DNA of 64,000 nucleotides from Cyanophora paradoxa. Its lineage: Eukaryota > Glaucocystophyceae > Cyanophorales > Cyanophoraceae. The notes beneath the pieces were generated by a model, which worked only from the letters and a program-made list of their open reading frames with translations, was not told the DNA's origin and did no database searches. The translations under genes and the position numbers were made by a program. This document shows, one piece after another, positions 22,801 to 34,756 of this stretch. Position 1 is the first letter of the stretch. Every line of letters begins with the position of its first letter. The stretch lies in NCBI GenBank assembly GCA_004431415.1, contig QPMI01000411.1, forward strand, positions 1 through 64,000, written 5' to 3'.

Positions 22801-25566
22801 CGCCATCTTCTCCCCCCTCCTCCTCGCGCTCTGACGGGGCGGGGGTACAAGCTGGCGCGGGGGTACAAGCTGGAGGCGGAGGGGGAGCCGCTGAAGGTGA
22901 AGCTCGACCCCTCCGGCGTCTACTGCGCCACCTCCAGGCCCGCCCGCGCCCGCACCACCCGCGCATCCACCCGTCCTCCCGGTTTATCGCCTCTGAGCGG
23001 CGGCCGCAGCTCGGACAAGGGCGTGCGCCTCTACGACTTCTTCTCCGTGCGCTCTGTCTTGCGGCGAGAAGCTGCCCTCTTCTGATCCCCCGCTCCGCCT
23101 TCGCCCGCAGGGAGACTGCATCGCACGCGTGAGGCGCGCCTCCCCGGCCGGCCGCTTGCTCGCGCTCCTCGCCCTCCTGAGGCGCGGCCGCCGGCAGCGG
23201 GCACTCGGAGGTGGTGACGGGCCTGCGCTTCACGGCCGACTGCACCCGCCTCGTCACCGCCTCCGCCGACGGCACCGTCCGCCCCCTCCCCGCCCCGCCC
23301 CCTCCCGCCCCTTCTCGCGGCTAGCCGAGCGGGCGCGGGGCAGCTCTTCGTGTGGCGGCTGGCGCCGGAGCTCACGCGGGCCATGCGGGGGCGCCTCGCC
23401 GAGCTCAAGCCGCCCTCCACGCCCCGCGCCCCGCCCGGCCCCCGTGCGCCCCTCCTCTCCCTCCTTCGCGCAGCGCAGCTCCCCTCGATGACGACGGGCG
23501 GGGGCAGAGGGGGAGCCCGGGACGCCGGCGACGCCCGTGCCGGCGCCGCGCCTCGACGAGGGCCCCCCCGAGGAGGGCCTCGCCACCTCCCCCGCCCCCT
23601 CCGAGGGCACCAACCCCCTCCTCCTCTCGTGCCCCCGCCCCGCCCGAGGCGACGCGAGGGCGCGCTCACTCTGCCCCGCCGCAGGGTGACGAAGCTGCCG
23701 GCGTGGGCCAAGAAGAACGTGCTGGGGGAGGAGGCCGGCAAGGCGGCCCCGGCGGCGGCTCCGGCGGTGGGCCGCAGCAGCCTCTTCGCGGGGCAGGGGG
23801 CCGGGGAGTCGGCGTGGGCGCGGCGGGCGGCGGCGGACCCCTTCGCGGCGGGGCGCCCGGGCTCCTCCGAGCTCCGCCTCGACGACGTCGGCAGCGACGA
23901 GGAGGAGGGCGGCGGGGCGCGCAGGCGGCCGGCGCCGCCGGCGGTGGTGGGCGCCGAGGGGAGGACGCCGAGGAGATCCTATCGGAGGAGGAGGAGGAGG
24001 GGGAGGAGGAGGCGGGGCGGGGACGCAGTACTTCGAGGCGCCGCAGGAGGAGGCGGCGCGCCCCTCCGCCTTCGCCGTCACCGCCGAGCAGCCGGCCGCC
24101 GCCGCCGCTGCCGCCGCCGCCGCGCGGGAGGAGGCCCCCGAGGCGCCGCCGCTGCCGCCGCCGGCGTTGGCGCCGGAGTCGGTCAAGTCGGAGGAGGAGG
24201 CGGAGGCGGCGTTCGTGCGGGAGCACTTCGAGGGCCTCGCGGCGGAGGCGCAGGGGCCGCCAGCGGGCGCCAACCCCGCGGCGCGCCTCTCCCTTACCGG
24301 CCGCTTCCGCCAGCAGCAGCCGCCGGCCGCTGCCGCGGCCTCCCTGATGGCGACCGCCCCCGCGGCGGCGGCGGCGGCGGCGCTGGCGGCGTCGGCGGCG
24401 GCGGCGGGCGGCTCGGGGAGCTTTCGGACGAGGAGGAGGGCGGGTTCAGGTCGCTCAAGGAGGAGCGCGAGGCCCTCAAGCAGCGGCAGCGCCGCGACGC
24501 CTTCAAGGTGCGACCCGCCCTTCTTTGAGAGCTCGTGCATTCGTTGAGGGCGACTGCGGGCCGCAGGAGGAGGCGGAGAAGATGCGGAAGCGGCTGGAGG
24601 AGCTCGGGATCAAGCCGGCCGCCCCGCGGGCCGCCGGCGCCGGCCCCGCGGGGCCGAGCCCCTCTCCCGCGCCTCCTCCGCCGTCGGCGCCGGCACGGCC
24701 CCCAAGGCCCCGGCCCCGGCCCCGCGGCCCGCCCCGCCCGCCCCTGCCCCGCAGAGACGTCCAAGCCCCCGAGCTTCAAGCCGCCGCCGCCGGCCGGCCC
24801 GCCGCCGCCGAAGCCGCCGCCGCCGCCGGGGCTGCCGCCGGCCCTCGCGGCGGCGGCGGCGCTGGTGGCGGAGTTTGGCGCGTCGCCGCACAAGACCCCG
24901 CGCGAGGCGCCCGCCCCGCCGCCCCCGCACGAGGCGCCCCTCCCGCCCTCCCGGCGCCCCCGCCCCGCCCCCGCCTCCCGCCGAGCCCGAGCCCGAGCCG
25001 GAGGAGCCGGAGCCGCTTGCCTCGGCGGCCTCGGCGGGGGCGACTGCGACGGCGGCCGGCATCGAGCGGGCGCTCCACTCCTTCGACCCCTTCGCCTCCT
25101 CCTCCCTGGCCGCCGGCACGGGCGGCCCCGCCGCCCTCGCCCCCGCCCTCGCCCTCGCCTCCGTCGGCCCCGCCACGCCGCCCGAGGGGGCCCTCCCGCC
25201 GCCGCCCCCGCCGCCCCGCCCGAGCTGCCCCTCTCCGACTCGCCGCGCCTGGCGCCGGGGCCGGCGGCGGCGGCCGACGCGGCGGCCGTGCGGGCGGACG
25301 TGGAGCTGCTGCGGCGCTGCCTCGCGCGGCTGCTCCCGCTGAGCGGGGAGGCCCCCGTGCGGTCCGCCCTCGCCGAGGCCCAGCGCTCCATCGGGGACGC
25401 CCTCGGCTCGCCCCTCGACGCCTCGCAGTCGCTCGCCGCCTCGGGCGCGGCCTCGCTGCCGGCCGGGGAGCTCGCGGCGACCCTGGAGCGCTACTCGGAG
25501 CAGCTCGTCGCCCTCGTCGCCTCCAAGCTCGCCTCCCGCTCCCTCGACGCCCCCGCCCTCTCCTAG
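19882..25566 (+). CDS. WDR62: WDR62/MAPKBP1-like double WD40-propeller protein
   Basis: The start at 19882 ([12 protein letters not shown]) leads into LALERVIGL, the conserved opening of the WDR62/MAPKBP1 family. WD repeats follow in family order: YAAGCVLVFW, SPDGKLVAAGEAGKDPGVLV, AGYVHDG..VWDWKSGAALAS, then FVDVGAGAGGGEAYGLTERG with LLGPQRAITKWVD, and YADAVAVRLAGEGAHLTVLY. The second propeller includes LRVSPCGRLLATGDRAGNIR, GYLLASASRDRIVHVFD, YAVTCGQDKRLSIWN, VKLDPSGVYCATS and GLRFTADCTRLVTASADG. The C-terminal third (from about 23500) is Ala/Pro/Glu-rich and disordered. It ends in a helical segment (ADVELLRRCLARLLPLSG) and stop TAG 25564-25566. The first intron (20351-20414) and another at 20849 are GC-AG. 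Animal homologues act at centrosomes and spindle poles and scaffold JNK; a basal-body role here is inferred. Confidence 0.85.
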
Positions 25567-25888
25567 CCCCGCCCCGCCCCCGCTCGCGATCGAGTTGCAA
25601 TTCTTTGACAGTGAACGCGCAATTCTAGGCTTGCAACTGTAGGCCGTCGCATACAGATCTAGCCATCAGGAGAAGGATCTAGCCATCGCTCCTGGGCTCG
25701 CCAAAAGCGACGCATGCAGCGCAGAGTGAAGTGGGGCGACTGTACCCCCCGCCACCACAAACTCGCGGCGGCCAACCTCACAACCTGCTGGACGCCTGTC
25801 GTTCTCGTCGTAGCTGCTTGGGCGTCCTTTAGCCGCAGCCGACTGCTGCGGCCTTGTTGTGCAATAGCCGAGCCAAGCGTAGGGAAAG
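25567..25888. other. Short intergenic spacer
   Basis: About 320 bases between the WDR62-like stop and the DNAI2 start on the same strand. It holds an imperfect duplication of 'ATCTAGCCATC' (near 25659 and 25678) and a TGTACCCCCC octamer at about 25741. No gene was seen. It presumably contains the terminator of one gene and the promoter of the next. Confidence 0.5.
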
Positions 25889-28826
25889 ATGGTTCTGCAC
25901 AACGAGGAGGAGCTGCAGTATGTATACAGCCGGCAGCGAAGGCTGTTCGGCAGGGCGGCAAAGTTCCATGACCGCCCAGCGGAGATCATGGAGTCGATGT
26001 TCGTCCAAGCCCGCCCGCCAGCGAGACAGGCCACCGCTGACGGGCGCGCAGCGAGCCGGCGCCGAGGCTGGCAGAGGACTTCCTCGAGAGGCAGGTAGCA
26101 ACGATTGACGTCGTTTGCTACCCCGCCCAGAGCGAGCACGGTCCGCCCGATTCGCGGCTCGCGGCTGTGGCTCGCCAGCTCAGCGCGGGGCCCGAGCGCA
26201 GAGTGCAACACGGAGATTCAGGAGTACACTTCGTCGGGCATGCTGCACAAAGGTCGGCTTGGGGGCGGGGCCGCCGCCGACGCCCCAGCTGAGCGCGGCC
26301 GGGGGCGGCAGAGGGCGGCTGGCCGAAGGAGGTCGACGCGACGGAGATGGACCAGTGCATACGCTTCCGGAAGCGCGTGGAGAAGGACGAGGATTACATA
26401 AGGACGATCGTCGGGCTCGGCGACGCGCTCGACCACGCCCTCAAGCAGGTCCGAACCGCGCCAAAGCTGACCGCTCCGGATCCGCGCCGCCTCGTCCGAG
26501 GCGGGGTGAGCAGAACCTGGCGGTGGACGTGTACCAGGAGTACTTCGAGGGGCTCAAGGACGGGATCACGAGCGAGGCGCCCTCCGCCAAGACCCTCATG
26601 GTCTTCCGCGACCCCAGCCCCTACAAGCGCTCCGTCTCCTCCGTCTCCTGGTACGCCGACGGGCCCCGCCGCCTGGCCGTATCCTACGCCGTCCTCGAGT
26701 TTCAGGTGCCCCCGGCGCTCTCTTCCCCTCTTCCGCGCCCCGGGCCTTGCGTCTAACGACCCCGGATCGCAGCGGGCCCCCGAGGGGATGTCCCCCTCCT
26801 CCTACATCTGGTCCGCCCGCCCGCCAGCCCCCACTATCCCCCGCACCCGCCGATGCCGCCCCCGCCGTCCGCAGGGACGTGACGAACGTGCGGGCGCTGC
26901 ACCCCGGCGCCCTCCCCGCCCTCCCGAGCTCACGGTCGCGCAGCCGAACGTGCCGGAGCTGGAGCTGGCCCCCGCGTCGCCGCTGTGCTGCCTGGAGTAC
27001 AGCCCGCGGGACTTCCACCTTCTCGTGGGCGGCTCCTACAACGGCCTCGTCGCCTTCTGGGACGCCCGGCGGGGCTCGGCGCCCGTGGAGACCTCCCCCA
27101 TCGAGAAGAGCCACCGCGACCCGGTCCGCGCAGCCCCGCGCGAGCAGGCCTCGCTAGCTAGCTTCACTTTCCTCTCGCCAGCTAGGCCGGCTAGCCTCTC
27201 CCGCTGGCCCTCTCGCCGGCTTCGCTGAGTGCCGCGCTCGGGCGCAGGTGATGGACGTGGCGTGGCTGCAGAGCAAGACGGGGACCGAGTTCTCGTCGCT
27301 CTCGACGGACGGCCTCGTCTTCTGGTGGGACACGCGCAAGCTCGGCGAGCCGACCGAGTCCCTCCCGCTGGACGTGAAGGTCCGAAAGTCTACGGCAGGA
27401 AAGGCCGATCGAAGAGTTGCGTCTGACCTCGGGCGTGGCGGCAGGGGGACGGGGTGGTGCTGGGGGGCACAGCGCTGCAGTACGATGCGATCGGGGGGCC
27501 CACCAAGTTCTCCGTCGGCACCGAGCAGGGCCTCATCCTCTCATGGTCCCCCCGCCCCGTGCCCCCCGCTGAGCGCCCCGCGCGGCTAACCCCCTTGCCC
27601 GCTTGCAGCAACCGGAAGAGCAAGAACCCGTCGGACCGCGTGGGCACGGTCTACAGCGGGCACCACGGCCCCGTCTACGCCCTCGAGCGCCACCCCTTCT
27701 TCCCAAAATGTCCGCCCCGCCGGCCGGCTCCATTCGCCCCTCCGGCGCCGGGCGCGGGCGCTGAGACAGCGGCGGCAGACTTCATCTCGATCGGGGACTG
27801 GGCGGCGCGCATCTGGAACGAGGACCTGCGCACGCCCATCATGACCACCAAGTACCACAAGTGGGCCAGAATCCGCGCACCCCCGTCCCCTCCCGCGCTT
27901 TTCTCACTGTGCGCGCGGCGGCAGCTCGTACCTGACGGACGGGAGCTGGTCGCCGACGCGGCCGGGGGTCTTCGTGACGGCCCGCTCCGACGGCATCGTC
28001 GACGTCTGGGACTTCTTCTTGTGCGCCGGCCCGGCCCCTCGAGCAGCCTCCCCCGCTTGACGTCGTTCGTGGCTGCGCAGCAAGCAGAACGACCCGACGC
28101 TCTCGCTGCAGGTCTCCGACGAGCGGCTGGTCTCGCTGCGGCTCCACGAGCGCGGCAAGCTCCTCGCCGCCGGCGACGCCGAGGGCACCACCTACCTGCT
28201 CGAGGCGCGCCCCGCCCCCAGCCAAGGGAAGCGAGGCGAGGCGAGGGCTGAGGGGGCGGCAGCTGTGCGAGAGCATGCACGAGGCGTCGTCGACGGAGAA
28301 GGCCTCGATGGCGGCGATGTTCGAGCGCGAGTCGAAGCGGGAGAAGAACCTCGAGATCCGCGCCCGCGAGCTCAAGGCGCGGGGCGCGCGCAAGGCGCCC
28401 GAGTACCGCTTCGACGGCAAGGGCCGGGAGGTCCAGGAGATGATCGCCGACGCCGAGCGCGAGTTCTTCTCCTACGACCCCGCCCCGCCCCCCGGCCCCG
28501 CCCCGGGCTCCGGCCCCGCCGCCCCGCCCTCCCGCTCCAGCCCCTCCGTCTCCCCCGCCCCCTCCCACTCCACCCTGCCCCCGTCCGCCTCCCCCATCCC
28601 GCCGGCCGCCTCCCCCATCCCGCCCGCCCCGTCGCCACCTCTGCGGCCCGTGCCCCCCCCAGGCCAGCGGCCGCAGTCTGCGGCGTCGGTGCGGCGGCCG
28701 GGCTCGGCCGGCGGCCGCCGCCTCTCGGCCTCCTCCGCCGCCTCGGGGCCCCCGCCGCCCCCAAACGGGCGCCAGGCGTGGGGCGCCGCCGACGATTCGG
28801 ACGGCGAGGGCTACGAGCAGGTGTAG
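25889..28826 (+). CDS. DNAI2: Axonemal outer-arm dynein intermediate chain 2 (DNAI2/IC69 type)
   Basis: Start ATG 25889: [20 protein letters not shown] then FHDRPAE, the family N-terminus. Spliced blocks in order: [112 protein letters not shown] with [63 protein letters not shown] and [12 protein letters not shown]. The charged coiled C-terminus ([19 protein letters not shown]) is followed by a Pro-rich tail to TAG 28826. These are the WD40 repeats and tail of the ODA6/IC69/DNAI2 subfamily, which anchors outer dynein arms to doublet microtubules with DNAI1. It shows that the organism makes, or recently made, motile flagella. Introns are local-style, including GTCCG donors. The Pro/Ala-rich C-terminal extension is unusual but plausible. 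Confidence 0.93.
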
Positions 28827-29406
28827 CGAGTGCTAGCCACCGGGCCGCAACTTCGGCCCGCAAGGCGGCAAGGGCCCCCGCGCGCGCTGGCGTGTGAATG
28901 TTTCTCAGAGGCGAACGTTCTTTCCGATTTAGACTTTCCTGGATGCCAGACGACGCGCGCGCCGATCGAGTCGCCGACTCGCCGCCGACTTTTCTGAATG
29001 CCAGACGACGCGCGCGCGTGGGAACGAACCGTGATCGCGGCGTACCCCTCCCCCGGCTGTTCGCAAGCCTTGAAAGCTGCTCGATCCGCGCGGCATAATC
29101 CGGCATTGGGGCAAACGTGTACGGGACCTACCGTACCTGCGCCAGCAGCTGCAGCCTGCAGGTAGCAACCTTAGCATGTGGAACCTGCGCGTGCAGCTCG
29201 CACTCTCATGATCAGCAGCAGCAGTGCACGTGCCTGGTAGCAAGCCGTGCGGGTTTCTCGGGGCTCGGGAGCGGGGCCCCGGCGCAGCCTAGGCCTGCGC
29301 CGGCAGGCAGCATATGCATTGCACCCGGTAGTCGGCCCGGACTGGCCGACGGGAGTACAAGCGGTAGTCGGCCGGCGGGCTCATCTGCTCCTGCTGTCAC
29401 AGTACC
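28827..29406. repeat. Intergenic region with a 19-base direct repeat
   Basis: No gene was seen. A 19-base sequence (ATGCCAGACGACGCGCGCG) occurs at 28943-28961 and again at 28998-29016, 55 bases apart. The remainder has CAGCAGCTGCAGC-type palindromes (near 29140-29170). It separates DNAI2 from the next + strand gene and should contain that gene's promoter. Confidence 0.6.
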
Positions 29407-32400
29407 ATGAGCGCACACTACAAGCTGCATAGCTACGACACGGAACACTTGGAGCGGGTGCGAAGCATTGCGACATCGCGAAACCTCAGGCGCACGGAGC
29501 TCACGGGGCGCTCCGCGGCTGTGAATTCACGCGCCCGAGCTCGGCAGGTGTTCGCGCTGTCGATCGACGCTGTGCAGGACTTCGACAACCCGCGAACGGT
29601 GTGGCAGCCCGAGCTGGAAGCGCCGGGGGGGCTGACCGTGCAGTCACGGCACGCGCCCGAGTCCCCTGCCCAGGCCGTCCGCGGGCTGACCGACAGCGCG
29701 CGCGCGCGCTCTGACAGGGATGCCGACGACTCGTTCCGCTGGTATCGCGCCCTCTTCGCCCTGGACGTCCCCGCCAGCTTCGCGGCCCGCAACCTAGTCG
29801 TCGACTACTCCCAGGCGCGCGCCGCTCCCGCGTCCGCCCGGCCCGCTCGCCGGCGCTGAGGGGCCGGCGGGGCGCAGGAGGACGAGGGCTTCAACGTGAC
29901 CGAGGCCGTCGTGGACGCCTTCCCCGGCACGGAGGCGGACGCGGCGGACCCCGACGGGGTCGGCCGCCGCGTCACCTGCGTCTCCCACGTCTCCACCTAC
30001 TTCGGTGCGCCGCCCCGCCCGGGCCCCTGGAACCCCCTCGCCCTCGCCCTTCGCCGTCCTGAGCGGCGCCGCAGGCATCGAGATCAACGAGTTCGTGCTG
30101 TACGCCTCGCGCCGCCTGCCCGACGGCTCTGCCCTCGCCGTCAAGCCGACGGCGGCCCTAGTCGACGGCGTATGGTGCTTTGGCGCCGGCCGCGCGCCCG
30201 GTCGCGCTCGCTGATCGCGGGACTCGTCGCGCTCAGGACCTCAAGCCGCTTCCGGGAGAGGCTGCGCAGCCTCACCGTGTACCACGTGCGGGAGGCGGCC
30301 GGCTCGCGGCCCTTCGGCGAGCCCAGCCGCTGCTGGTGCGCCCCCTTCCGAGCGCTCCCGACGGGCAGCGCCGCTCACCTCACGCAGCGTCTCCGTCATG
30401 TTCTACTTTCAGAAGACGCCGCACCTGCCCGTCCTGAGGGTCGTCCCCGACTTCTGTGCGCCTCCCGCCTAGACCTACCTGCCCGCGCCGCGCCCAGGCC
30501 TGAGCTGCCGGCAGGGATCCGCCGCGTCGCCTCGCGCATCCTGGCGAACTACGCGCTGCGGATTAAGCGCGCGCTGCTGAAGCAGTTCGGGGCGCTGGCG
30601 GGCCCGCCGGCCGGCCTCCGCATGCGGATGCCCTTCGCGAGCGGCTCGACCTCGTTCTGCGCGAGGCCGGCGGGGGCCGGGGGGGGCGAGGCGCCCTGGT
30701 CGCCCATGGCGCACCTCGGCGAGCCCGACTCGCCCTTCGTCGTGCACGCGTGCGGCCTGCGCGCGGCGCAGGCGCAGCCGGCGGACGGGAGCGCAATGTC
30801 GAGCGAGGCGGCGAGCACCGAGCCGGCGGTGGCGGTGGCGACGGGGGCGGGGCCGAGCGAGGGGGCGGAGAGCGCGGAGGCGGAGAACATCAACGCGCTC
30901 TTCCGCAGGCTCGTCGGCACCGCGCCCGGCGGCGAGCCCCCCGGCGGGCAGCTGCAGGTGCCACCCGAGCGCGAGCGCCGCCGCGATCGAATCGGAGCCG
31001 CCTCCGTGACGCGCCGGCAGCCCCACTGGCGGGCGCGGGAGAGGCCGTTCGAGTTCGACTTCGGCAAGCCGCAGGTGCGGGAATCGCGGGGCGCGCCGGC
31101 CCCCGCCCCCCCTCCCCGGCGAGCGGGCCCCTCTGGCCTCAGATCCAGGAGGCGCTGCGGGCGAGCCTGGACCTCTCCCTCCGGCTCGCCAGCCTCTCGC
31201 TCGGCGAGGAGCGCCCCCCCGAGCGCCCCCCGCCCTTCTCCTCCCGCTACCCGCGCGGCGCCGGCGGGGGCGCCGGGACGCCCAAGGCCCGCTGCCGGCC
31301 CCGCGCCGGCGAGGAGGAGGCCCTCGAGGGGGCGCGGGGCGAGGAGGAGGAGCGCGCGCCGAGGCCGGCGCCCTTCGTATCCTGGGGGGTGCGCACCCCC
31401 CTCCCTACCCCCCCCACCCCCCCCCCTCGGGGGCGCTGACGGGTGAGAGCGCGGGGGCAGGTGCCGCAGCTGCCGGGAACGGGAACGGGCGGCGACGAGC
31501 TCCCCTTCAGCATCGGCGACCGGGGCCAGGACCAGGGCCCCGAGCCCCCGCCCCTGTACCTCGGCCCCCCTTTCGAAGCCCGCCCCGGCGGCCTGGCCGC
31601 CGCCGGCGGCCCGGGCGGGCTGTTCAAGCGGCCCTGGACGATGCACCCGGCGCGGGCGCGGGGGCGCGAGAAGCCCCGGTCCGGCGGCCCCCTCTCCTCC
31701 TCGTCTCATTCGCCCGCGCCCTCTCCCGCGTCCGCCCGCCCGCCCTGCCCCTGGCCGCCGCCCAGTTGACCGGTCCCGTCCGGCTTCGCAGGCGCCGTGC
31801 CCGGGGCCGCCACGCTTCTGCCGGCGGCTCCCCGCGCCGCGGCCGGGGCCCCGGCAGGCCACGCAAAGGCGCCGGCGGCCCGCCCGCGGCTCCAGGTGCG
31901 CACGCGGGACTTATAGGGGCTTCTCGGGTGCCGCATTCGATCGGCCCCCTAACTTCTCGGGTGCCGCATTCGATCGGCCAGATGCGCAGGCGGGGGAGGC
32001 GGAGGGGTCGGCGTCCGGGAAGGCCGAAGAGCCGGCGGAGGCGCCCTGCACCTGCCACTGCCACCTGCTCGAGCTCCAGGCCGCCGCCGCCCAGCGCCTC
32101 CCGGGGCTGCGCAAGCTCCGCCCCATCGTCCCCAGCACGCCCGTCCCCGTGCCGGCCCCAGGTGCCCCGGGCCCCGCGCCCCTTCCTCGCGCGCGCCCCT
32201 CGCCTCGCTCACAGGCGCCGTGTTCAGCTCCCTCCGCGGATCCCGCGGGCTGCACGCCGGCGGCGTCGATCGGCATCTCCACCCCGGGGTGCGCCGGCGG
32301 CCGGTGCGTGTGCCAGGCGAGGGCCGAGGCCGGCACCGGCGCCGGTATACTGGCGGAGCTCGGCGGCGCCGGCTCCGGCCCCGGCCTGCTGCAAGTAGCC

Positions 32401-32508
32401 GCGCTGCCGGCGGCGGCCGGCGCGAGCGGCGAGTGCCAGCAAGTGCACGTGCAGGTGCAGCTGCAGGGGGCGAGCTGCAGCAGCACGGGCAGCGGCGAGT
32501 CCTCCTGA
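29407..32508 (+). CDS. Unrecognised multi-exon protein with Cys/Gln-rich C-terminus
   Basis: Start ATG 29407 (MSAHYKLHSYDTEHLERVRS). Exon 1 runs to about 29815 and ends SFAARNLVVDYSQ before a GC donor. Clear later exons include EDEGFNVTEAVVDAFPGTEA, GIEINEFVLYASRRLPDGSA, RFRERLRSLTVYHVRE, SVMFYFQKTPHLPVLRVVPD and ASRILANYALRIKRALLKQF. Ala/Glu/Pro-rich linkers with ENINALFRRLVGT and IQEALRASLDLSLRLASLSL follow. The last exons are Cys-rich (EAPCTCHCHLLELQAA; then STPGCAGGRCVCQ, GECQQVHVQVQLQG) and end at TGA 32506-32508. I do not recognise the family. The middle block (beta strands followed by a long amphipathic helix) resembles a globular domain, and the tail is low complexity. No signal peptide or membrane segment is evident. 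Splicing in the last 1.3 kb is uncertain. Confidence 0.55.
31920..31979. repeat. 27-base perfect direct repeat inside an intron
   Basis: CTTCTCGGGTGCCGCATTCG followed by ATCGGCC occurs at 31920-31946 and again at 31953-31979, with a 33-base period. The second copy abuts a likely acceptor of the 29407 gene. It is a local tandem duplication within non-coding sequence. Confidence 0.85.
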
Positions 32509-33012
32509 GGGGTCGCCGCCGTAGCGCCCTCGCGGCTCTCGCGGCTATCGTACGCGTCCAGCGGAGGAGGCTTCCATCCCGCACTCTCAGACGGGGCCGT
32601 GGAGACAGCCACCTACCCGCGGCCGAGAGCTTTTCTTTTCCCGGCACGCGCCCCCGCGTGCCACGGTGGCCGCCATGGGCGCACTTTTTCTTCGGATCCT
32701 AGACGCCCTCTGCAGATCTAGCGTTCCGCTCTAGATCCGATGATCCGTTCTAGATCTGTATCATTCCATATGCTGTACTCTTTCTTTATGTAGTTGTCCA
32801 TAATTCGCTTGCCTTCTTGTGCAGTGCGATTGCGAGTAGCCCATTGCAAACGATGGACTTGCATTTGCAAGTCACTGTTTACTGCCGTAGTACTATAGCT
32901 AGTGCAATTGGTTCTTTAGCCATTGGAATTGCAAGTCAATTGGCTACTGTTTTGAGTCTCTCGCGTGTTTGAATTTCAATTGGTAAACGTAAATACCTGA
33001 TACGCGTGTCTA

Positions 33013-33077
33013 ATACGAATATGTAGTCCTATAGCTATTTTTGATCCCAAGGTTGATACGAATATATAGTCCTATAG
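33013..33077. repeat. 22-base imperfect direct repeat
   Basis: ATACGAATATGTAGTCCTAT(AG) at 33013-33034 recurs with one change (ATACGAATATATAGTCC...) at 33056-33077. It lies in an AT-rich non-coding stretch. No target-site or transposase feature is visible. Confidence 0.8.
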
Positions 33078-34023
33078 ATTCGCAGGTCTCCCCAGCTGGC
33101 AGTTCGAATTCGAATTCCACAACGTGTACGGAAGGGCATTCGGAGAAGCAAATAAAGGACCTCCGATGCCCCGAGGCTCATCGGCTCGCGCGCGCCGGCA
33201 GCTCAGCGGCTGACTATATATAGGCCTGCTTCCCAAAAACTCCGGAAAACAGCCTTAGAGGATCCAATGATCTGGAACCTCGGAATTCGAAAAGCGACTC
33301 CGCGCGCGGTGCCGTATCGATATATATAAAAGGGCCACTGACTTGCTGAGCGCGTCAGTTGGGTCCGGGGAAGGGAAATTAAAAACAACAGCTAGGCTGA
33401 AGGTGCGACGGCTCGACTTAAGGTTTGCAATTGGCAAATTCGGAGATCTAGATCTAAAGCAGGAAAAGGAAGAAACTCATGATCAAGGCTGGCCGCCGGG
33501 CCATATGCATGGCCTCCGGGCCGGCGCCAGGCAACTGGCAAGCTGTCTCAGAGTCTTCAAGTCTCAGCGACTGTTTTCTAGAAGAGGTAGGTATAGGACG
33601 CGGGGGGATGCGTACCTTGCCAAGTTGTGCCCGCGGCCGTGTCCCCATCGAGCTTGCCCCATCGACGTCGCGCGTGGCCAGAAGCTAGCGATGTCAGCCA
33701 TGGCTTACGCCGTGACGGGGCGCCGGCCAGCCGCGCCGACGGGCCAGCGCGCGCCGCGCGCGCGCGCTGGCTGCTCTTGGGTAAGCGGCCGAGGGGATCC
33801 ATAAGCATTGCGCATGCGCACAGCGCACATCGCTAGCGGGCGCCATGGCAGCGCGCGCAGCGGCTCGCGCATGCATGCGCCATGGCGTCGAGGGGCCGGT
33901 GGCGCGCGCGCCGCACGGACGTGGGCATGGCCGGCCGTAGGTGAAAGCTGGTGCGCATGCGGCCGGCTCGCTCAGTTGGCGCGGTTGGGTCGTGCGCGGC
34001 TGGCTCGGCTAGCTATATAGCAA

Positions 34024-34097
34024 AGAGCGAAAGTGTCGAACCGCGAGAGAAACTGCCGTGCTGCCGTGCGCGAGAGAAGAGCGAAAGTGTCGAACCG
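34024..34097. repeat. 20-base direct repeat, 54-base period
   Basis: AGAGCGAAAGTGTCGAACCG at 34024-34043 recurs exactly at 34078-34097, and parts of the spacer (CGAGAGAA) are also repeated. This is a local duplication in intergenic DNA. Confidence 0.85.
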
Positions 34098-34756
34098 AGC
34101 GGAGCTGCGGCCGGAGCCACTGCGCATCGGCCAGTGGGGGGGGGGAAGAGGAATGGGGGTTCCGTAAAAAGACTTTTGCAGAGCGTTTCTGACTCTGCAA
34201 CGTGATTGGCTAGCACGCGCGGCGATCTCCTGCGCTACTGGGAGCGCGCCCGGCCTCGCTCTTGCAGTACGAAATGTCGGGCATAATGCCTGCAGCGACC
34301 TCGAATTGGTTTGGCTCGTATATCTGCTCCCTGTGCGTCGCTGGATCCGTTTTTGTCCCGGGTGTTGGTGCCTGTTCCTGGGTCACCCTTTGGTCGGACG
34401 GGACCGGGAGACATGGTTTCGGAATTCCCTTGTGATGGGCTTTCAGGATATACCGCGCGGCCCGGGTTTTGCGGAGGTCGGGGAAATGAGATTTGGGGTG
34501 GGGTTGGGCCCGAGGGACAGGGACAGGGGAAGTGTTTTTCCCTTCCCCAATAGGACCGGGGGTTGACAACGGCTTCGTATTCATGATCATGATCAGTTGC
34601 AAAACTTGAAACCCCGATGTATCTACACCCGACTGCTGTACATGCCTGGCGCCCCTAGGTGGCGACACCCTCACCTCACGGCGACACCCGCCCAACCGGC
34701 CGCGGTGGCGGGGTCGTGCGCGCCGCACCACGGCGGGGCGGGCGACGCCGCCGCGC

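Larger units (their letters stand above)
32509..34756. other. 2.2 kb gene-poor, AT-richer region with repeats and palindromes
   Basis: No open frame here has the codon texture of the neighbouring genes; frames at 33343-33804 (+) and 34210-34731 (-) look accidental. The left part (32700-33450) is AT-rich with several TATATA runs. Around 33700-34010 there are dense GCGCGC, GCATGC and TGGCCA-type palindromes. The right part (34300-34600) resembles non-repetitive spacer, perhaps an old element. It separates the convergent 29407 (+) and LKR/SDH (-) genes. Confidence 0.55.

Noticed and set aside
33343-33804. Possible + strand gene of 153 residues
   Set aside because: No splice signals, mixed composition and palindromic DNA beneath; no conserved pattern.
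34210-34731. Open minus frame of 173 residues
   Set aside because: Open on both strands with no exon-like composition; may be old repeat DNA.
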